NCBI GenBank assembly: GCA_028707745.1
Contig: JAQWAJ010000052.1
Location: 1 to 8,680 of the forward strand
Reading direction: 5' to 3'
Origin: Bacteroidales bacterium
GTDB taxonomy: Bacteria > Bacteroidota > Bacteroidia > Bacteroidales > UBA12481
DNA: 8,680 nt
The position numbers and the translations under genes were made by a program. Of the stretch, positions 5,223 to 8,680 are shown one piece after another (the first letter of the stretch is position 1; every line of letters begins with the position of its first letter). The notes beneath the pieces were generated by a model. That model was not told the origin of the DNA. It saw only the letters and a list, made by a program, of their open reading frames with translations, and made no database searches.

Positions 5223-6934
5223 CTACTGAACCAAACCAGATATCCGGCGCTGATGCGATCATGCTGGCTCTTCAGTCCGAAGGGGTAGAAACTGTGTTCG
5301 GATACCCCGGCGGGGCGATCATGCCGCTGTACGATGCCCTGTTCCGTTTTGGAACCCGGATGAAACATGTGCTGGTCCGTCACGAGCAGGGCTCCATCCA
5401 TGCTGCCCAGGGCTTTGCTAGAGCTTCGGGGAAAACCGGAGTCTGCATCAGCACTTCAGGCCCTGGCGCCACCAATTTGCTGACGGGACTGGCCGATGCT
5501 TATGCCGATTCCACTCCGGTGGTCTGCCTCACCGGACAAGTCAGCGCTCACCTGATCGGATCAGATGCTTTTCAGGAAGCTGATATACTGAGTATGACTA
5601 CCCCCGTGACCAAATGGAATACCCGGATTACCCAGGTGAAAGATCTTCTGCCGGCCCTGTCGCACGCCTTTTATATCGCACGAACCGGAAGACCCGGGCC
5701 CGTTGTGGTGGATCTGGCTAAAAATGTGCTGTTTGCTCTGGTAACCTACGATTACAAAATCTGCACCGGAATGCCTTCCTATCATCCCGTACCGGTTCCC
5801 GATCCGAAAAAGATCCGGCAGGCCGCCGACTGGATCAACCGGTCGAAACGCCCGATGCTGTTTTGGGGGCAGGGAGTGCTTTTGTCAGGGGCTTCTAATG
5901 AACTTGGACTGTTGATTGACAAGGCTGGTTTGCCGGCAGCTTCCACTTTGATGGGGCTGTCGGCCATTCCGGCCGATCATCCGCTCAACATGGGCATGCT
6001 CGGCATGCACGGGAATTATGCCCCGAACTTGCTCTCAGCCAAAGCCGATCTGATTGTGGCCGTCGGCATGCGCTTCTCCGACCGGGTGACCAGCAACCCT
6101 TCCACTTTTGTAAAAAATGCCAGAATTATTCATATCGATATCGATGCCTCTGAACATGATAAGGTGCTTCAGGCTCATCTGGCTATTGCCGGAGATGCCT
6201 TAGAAGTACTGAAATCTTTGATCGATCTCGTAGAACCCGCCATGCACGCCGAATGGCTCGCTGAATTCCGAAAACAACAGGAAGTGGAGACCGGGCGGGT
6301 GATCCAAAGTGATCTTTCCTGTACCGGTGAACAAATCCTGATGGGAGCAGTCATCCGGAAGTTGTCAGAACGATTTCCGGCCGATACGATCGTGACGACG
6401 GATATCGGTCAGCACCAGATGAAAACGGCCCGGTATTACAAACTTAATTATCCCCGCCAGCTGATTACTTCAGGCGGATTGGGAACGATGGGATTTGGCC
6501 TTCCGGCAGCCATCGGCGCAAAAACCGCCTGCCCGGATAAAACAGTACTGGCATTGCTGGGTGACGGCGGCTTCCAGATGAACATTCAGGAAATCATGAC
6601 CATCGTTCAGGAAAATGCTGATGTTAAAATCGTTGTGTTTAATAACGGATATCTGGGGATGGTCAGGCAGTGGCAGGAACTTTTTTTCGAAAGCCGCTAC
6701 GCCAGTACCGGCTTGATGAATCCCGATTTTGTAAAAGTGGTGGATGCCATGGGAATACCCTCCCGTAGAATATCATCCCCATCGGAGATTGATACCGGAA
6801 TCGAATGGCTGTTGACCTCTGATGGGCCTGGCTTTCTGGAAGTCGTGACAGATCCCGCAGAAAATGTCTTCCCGATGGTGCCTCCCGGGGCGCCGGTATC
6901 GGAAATGTGGTTAGAAAATGTAAACTCAAAATAG
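5219..6934 (+). CDS. ilvB: Acetohydroxyacid synthase large (catalytic) subunit
   Basis: A 571-residue thiamine diphosphate enzyme, normal length for the family. It condenses two pyruvates to 2-acetolactate, or pyruvate with 2-oxobutyrate to 2-aceto-2-hydroxybutyrate, the first common step of branched-chain synthesis. The N-terminal pyrimidine-binding domain has [14 protein letters not shown] (28-41) and the catalytic Glu56 in [17 protein letters not shown] (53-69). The central domain follows (about 195-335, with [11 protein letters not shown] and [10 protein letters not shown]). The C-terminal domain binds diphosphate/Mg through [11 protein letters not shown] (448-458) to [12 protein letters not shown] (475-486). 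The Gln and Trp of RQWQ, typical of AHAS, separate it from other TPP enzymes such as glyoxylate carboligase. The start ATG overlaps the ilvD stop as ATGA, so translation may be coupled. The small subunit follows after one base. No frameshift or missing motif seen. Confidence 0.97.
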   Translation: MTTEPNQISGADAIMLALQSEGVETVFGYPGGAIMPLYDALFRFGTRMKHVLVRHEQGSIHAAQGFARASGKTGVCISTSGPGATNLLTGLADAYADSTPVVCLTGQVSAHLIGSDAFQEADILSMTTPVTKWNTRITQVKDLLPALSHAFYIARTGRPGPVVVDLAKNVLFALVTYDYKICTGMPSYHPVPVPDPKKIRQAADWINRSKRPMLFWGQGVLLSGASNELGLLIDKAGLPAASTLMGLSAIPADHPLNMGMLGMHGNYAPNLLSAKADLIVAVGMRFSDRVTSNPSTFVKNARIIHIDIDASEHDKVLQAHLAIAGDALEVLKSLIDLVEPAMHAEWLAEFRKQQEVETGRVIQSDLSCTGEQILMGAVIRKLSERFPADTIVTTDIGQHQMKTARYYKLNYPRQLITSGGLGTMGFGLPAAIGAKTACPDKTVLALLGDGGFQMNIQEIMTIVQENADVKIVVFNNGYLGMVRQWQELFFESRYASTGLMNPDFVKVVDAMGIPSRRISSPSEIDTGIEWLLTSDGPGFLEVVTDPAENVFPMVPPGAPVSEMWLENVNSK

Positions 6935-6935
6935 T

Positions 6936-7229
6936 ATGGAAAACAGTTATTTGGTAACCGTTTATGCCCGCGACAACATAGGATTGCTCCTGAGGATCAC
7001 ACAACTGGTGTCGCGGAAAAACCTGAGCATCGATCGCTTAACACTTCATGAATCTGCCATGCCGGGAGTAACCTGGATTAATCTGGTCGTCAGGACCGAA
7101 TCGCAAACGATAAAAACCCTGGTGAAACAACTCGAAAAACAAATCGAGGTTCTGCAAGCTTTTCATGTTGTGGAGCCTGCCTGGGTGGGGTTTTCAGGAA
7201 CACAGAAATCAAAACAATTAATCAGTTAA
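6936..7229 (+). CDS. ilvN: Acetohydroxyacid synthase small (regulatory) subunit, short single-ACT form
   Basis: A 97-residue protein directly after ilvB. One ACT domain fills residues 4-80: a beta strand YLVTVYARDNIGLLLRI, the helix ITQLVSRKN, the strand SIDRLTLHES, then VTWINLVVRTES and a helix LVKQLEKQIEVLQ. ACT subunits bind the catalytic subunit, raise its activity and usually bring feedback inhibition by valine. Many small subunits (IlvH-like) are about 160-180 residues with a second C-terminal domain; that domain is absent here and the length is like E. coli IlvN (96) or IlvM (87). By eye, the Asn that contacts valine in E. coli IlvH (Asn29 in GYNIESL) corresponds to Ser31 here (NLSIDRL), so valine sensitivity may be altered; this is inference. 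The ATG is fixed by the one-base gap to the ilvB TAG. ilvC follows after four bases. Confidence 0.93.
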   Translation: MENSYLVTVYARDNIGLLLRITQLVSRKNLSIDRLTLHESAMPGVTWINLVVRTESQTIKTLVKQLEKQIEVLQAFHVVEPAWVGFSGTQKSKQLIS

Positions 7230-7233
7230 TAAT

Positions 7234-8271
7234 ATGGCAAAAATGAACTTTGGCGGCGTTACCGAACAGGTGGTCACCCGCGATGAATTCTCTCTGGATC
7301 AGGCTCGTAAAGTACTTAAAAATGAAACTATTGCAGTAATCGGATATGGCGTTCAGGGACCGGGACAATCTTTGAACCTGAAAGACAATGGCATGAAAGT
7401 CATTGTCGGACAGCGGAAAGGTGGAAAAAGCTGGCAAAAAGCAGAGGCCGATGGTTGGGTCGAAAATGTCAACCTTTTCGAAATCGGGGAGGCTTGCAAA
7501 CGGGGTACGATCATCGAGTATCTCCTGAGTGATGCCGGTCAGATCGATGCATGGCCCACCGTAAAAAAACATCTGACAGCCGGCAAGGCCCTCTATTTTT
7601 CGCATGGTTTCGGGATCACCTTCAATGAAAAAACCGGGATCGTGCCGCCTGCTGATGTCGATGTCATCCTTGCGGCTCCCAAAGGTTCGGGCACTTCTTT
7701 AAGAAGATTGTTTCTGGCAGGCAAGGGGCTGAACTCCAGCTTCTCTGTTTATCAGGATGCCACCGGAACGGCACGCGACCGGGTAATCGCGCTGGGCATC
7801 GGCATCGGGTCGGGCTACCTGTTCGAAACGACCTTCAAAAAGGAGGTCTATTCCGACCTCACCGGTGAACGTGGCGTTCTGATGGGCGCGATCGCAGGGG
7901 TTTTTGAGGCTCAGTACAATTGTTTGCGCAAACATGGTCACAGCCCCTCCGAAGCTTTCAACGAAACCGTCGAAGAGCTGACCCAAAGTCTGATGCCACT
8001 GGTGGCCGAAAAAGGCATGGACTGGATGTACGCCAACTGCTCGACTACGGCCCAGCGTGGGGCGCTCGACTGGAGACATAAATTCCGCGCAGCGGTTGAG
8101 CCCGTGTATGAAGATCTTTATCAGAGTGTGGTATCGGGAAAAGAAGCCGAGATCGCCATCGAAGCCGGTCGTAAACCGGATTACCGCGAAAAGCTCGAAG
8201 CCGAACTTACCGGTCTCCGTGAATCAGAAATCTGGAAAACGGGCGCACAGGTTAGAAAACTGAGGCCGTAA
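7234..8271 (+). CDS. ilvC: Ketol-acid reductoisomerase
   Basis: A 345-residue enzyme that isomerises and reduces 2-acetolactate or 2-aceto-2-hydroxybutyrate to the 2,3-dihydroxyacids used by IlvD. The Rossmann domain has IAVIGYGVQGPGQSLNLKDNG (from about 33), with the GxGxxG-type loop. The coenzyme-selecting loop reads VGQRKGGKSW (58-67), whose Arg61/Lys62 and Ser66 suggest NADPH. YFSHGFGI (121-128) has the conserved active-site His124. Magnesium ligands Asp208 and Glu212 are in DLTGERG, and the C-terminal knotted domain has FNETVEELTQSLMPLVAEKG (242-261) and ANCSTTAQRGALDW (267-280). The sequence style (MAxxNFGG start, GYGVQGPGQ, ending KLRP) is that of the Bacteroidota branch. Length is that branch's usual one. 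It sits four bases after ilvN and 33 bases before leuA; the A/T-rich gap holds no hairpin that I can see. Confidence 0.97.
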   Translation: MAKMNFGGVTEQVVTRDEFSLDQARKVLKNETIAVIGYGVQGPGQSLNLKDNGMKVIVGQRKGGKSWQKAEADGWVENVNLFEIGEACKRGTIIEYLLSDAGQIDAWPTVKKHLTAGKALYFSHGFGITFNEKTGIVPPADVDVILAAPKGSGTSLRRLFLAGKGLNSSFSVYQDATGTARDRVIALGIGIGSGYLFETTFKKEVYSDLTGERGVLMGAIAGVFEAQYNCLRKHGHSPSEAFNETVEELTQSLMPLVAEKGMDWMYANCSTTAQRGALDWRHKFRAAVEPVYEDLYQSVVSGKEAEIAIEAGRKPDYREKLEAELTGLRESEIWKTGAQVRKLRP

Positions 8272-8304
8272 TCGTTCAAATAGCAATCAATCAACAATAT
8301 AATC

Positions 8305-8680
8305 ATGGAACATTTATTCATTTTCGATACCACTCTCCGCGATGGCGAGCAGGTGCCCGGATGTCAGCTGAACACCGTAGAGAAAATTGAAGTGGCGCTG
8401 GCACTCGAAGCACTGGGCGTTGACGTCATCGAGGCAGGATTTCCGGTATCGAGTCCGGGCGACTTCGAAGCCGTCGTTCAGATCGCCAGGGCCGTTCACG
8501 ATCCCATCGTGTGCGGATTAACCCGGGCTGTTGAAAAAGATATCGAGGTAGCTGCGGAGGCCCTGAAAAGCGCAAAACGACCCAGAATCCATACCGGCAT
8601 CGGTACTTCTCCCTATCATATCCTGCTAAAACTCAGATCGAATCCGGAGGAAATCGTCGAACGCGCCGTAAGAGCCGTAA
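8305..8680 (+). CDS. leuA: 2-Isopropylmalate synthase, N-terminal part (cut by window edge)
   Basis: The first 125 codons of a DRE-TIM metallolyase; the gene continues past the right edge. The enzyme condenses 2-oxoisovalerate, the product of IlvD in this operon, with acetyl-CoA to start the leucine branch. [16 protein letters not shown] (7-22) is the family signature, with the metal-binding Asp and the catalytic Arg of TTLRDGEQ. It is followed by [16 protein letters not shown] (42-57), typical of LeuA, and [16 protein letters not shown] (about 94-109), the HTxIxTS block. A citramalate or homocitrate synthase shares part of this, but the [15 protein letters not shown] block and position after ilvC favour LeuA; the C-terminal leucine-binding regulatory domain that would settle it is outside the window. 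The ATG at 8305 is the first start before the signature. Confidence 0.92.
   Translation, partial: MEHLFIFDTTLRDGEQVPGCQLNTVEKIEVALALEALGVDVIEAGFPVSSPGDFEAVVQIARAVHDPIVCGLTRAVEKDIEVAAEALKSAKRPRIHTGIGTSPYHILLKLRSNPEEIVERAVRAV

Noticed and set aside
5050..5401. Minus-strand open frames with repeated YRVSGFG peptides
   Set aside because: They are only the reverse translation of the heptamer array plus antisense ilvD/ilvB sequence.

Overview
The window looks like a chromosomal segment from a member of the Bacteroidota, probably an uncultured Bacteroidales-like lineage. The signs are a secreted protein ending in a type A sorting domain of the type IX secretion system (T9SS), a TAnnTTTG-type promoter element, start codons mostly without a clear Shine-Dalgarno sequence, and enzyme sequences that read like the Bacteroidota branch of each family. 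The order-level placement is inference.

Left part, minus strand (1-2886). A gene for a large T9SS-exported, metalloprotease-like protein is followed, with a 4-base ATGA overlap, by a small winged-helix regulator resembling the DNA-binding half of ModE. Then, after an 84-base gap holding a near-perfect 23-base palindrome, comes the 5' part of a delta-1-pyrroline-5-carboxylate dehydrogenase gene (proline/arginine catabolism to glutamate), which runs off the left edge.

Middle, plus strand (2887-3377). This divergent intergenic region is the most interesting part. After a good Bacteroidota-type -7 promoter element it carries two complete transcription attenuators in series. Each has a short leader ORF dense in branched-chain amino acid codons (23 codons, mostly Ile/Leu; then 32 codons, Leu/Ile/Val), an intrinsic terminator (perfect 10-bp stem; 11-bp stem with a GAAA loop; each with six Ts), and an upstream segment perfectly complementary to the 5' arm of its terminator (7 and 9 bp), so that an antiterminator can form. 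The second also has an 8-bp protector pairing. None of these short ORFs would normally be annotated.

Right part, plus strand (3378-8680). A tightly packed branched-chain amino acid operon: ilvD (dihydroxyacid dehydratase), ilvB and ilvN (acetohydroxyacid synthase large and small subunits), ilvC (ketol-acid reductoisomerase) and the start of leuA (2-isopropylmalate synthase), which runs off the right edge. The encoded steps are pyruvate (or pyruvate plus 2-oxobutyrate) to acetohydroxyacids (IlvBN), to dihydroxyacids (IlvC), to 2-oxoacids (IlvD), and the branch to leucine (LeuA). Junctions are an ATGA overlap, 1, 4 and 33 bases, so the two leader attenuators plausibly control the whole operon. 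The 3' end of ilvD contains seven copies of a 7-base repeat that is translated as an abnormal Pro/Arg-rich tail and runs into the ilvB start.
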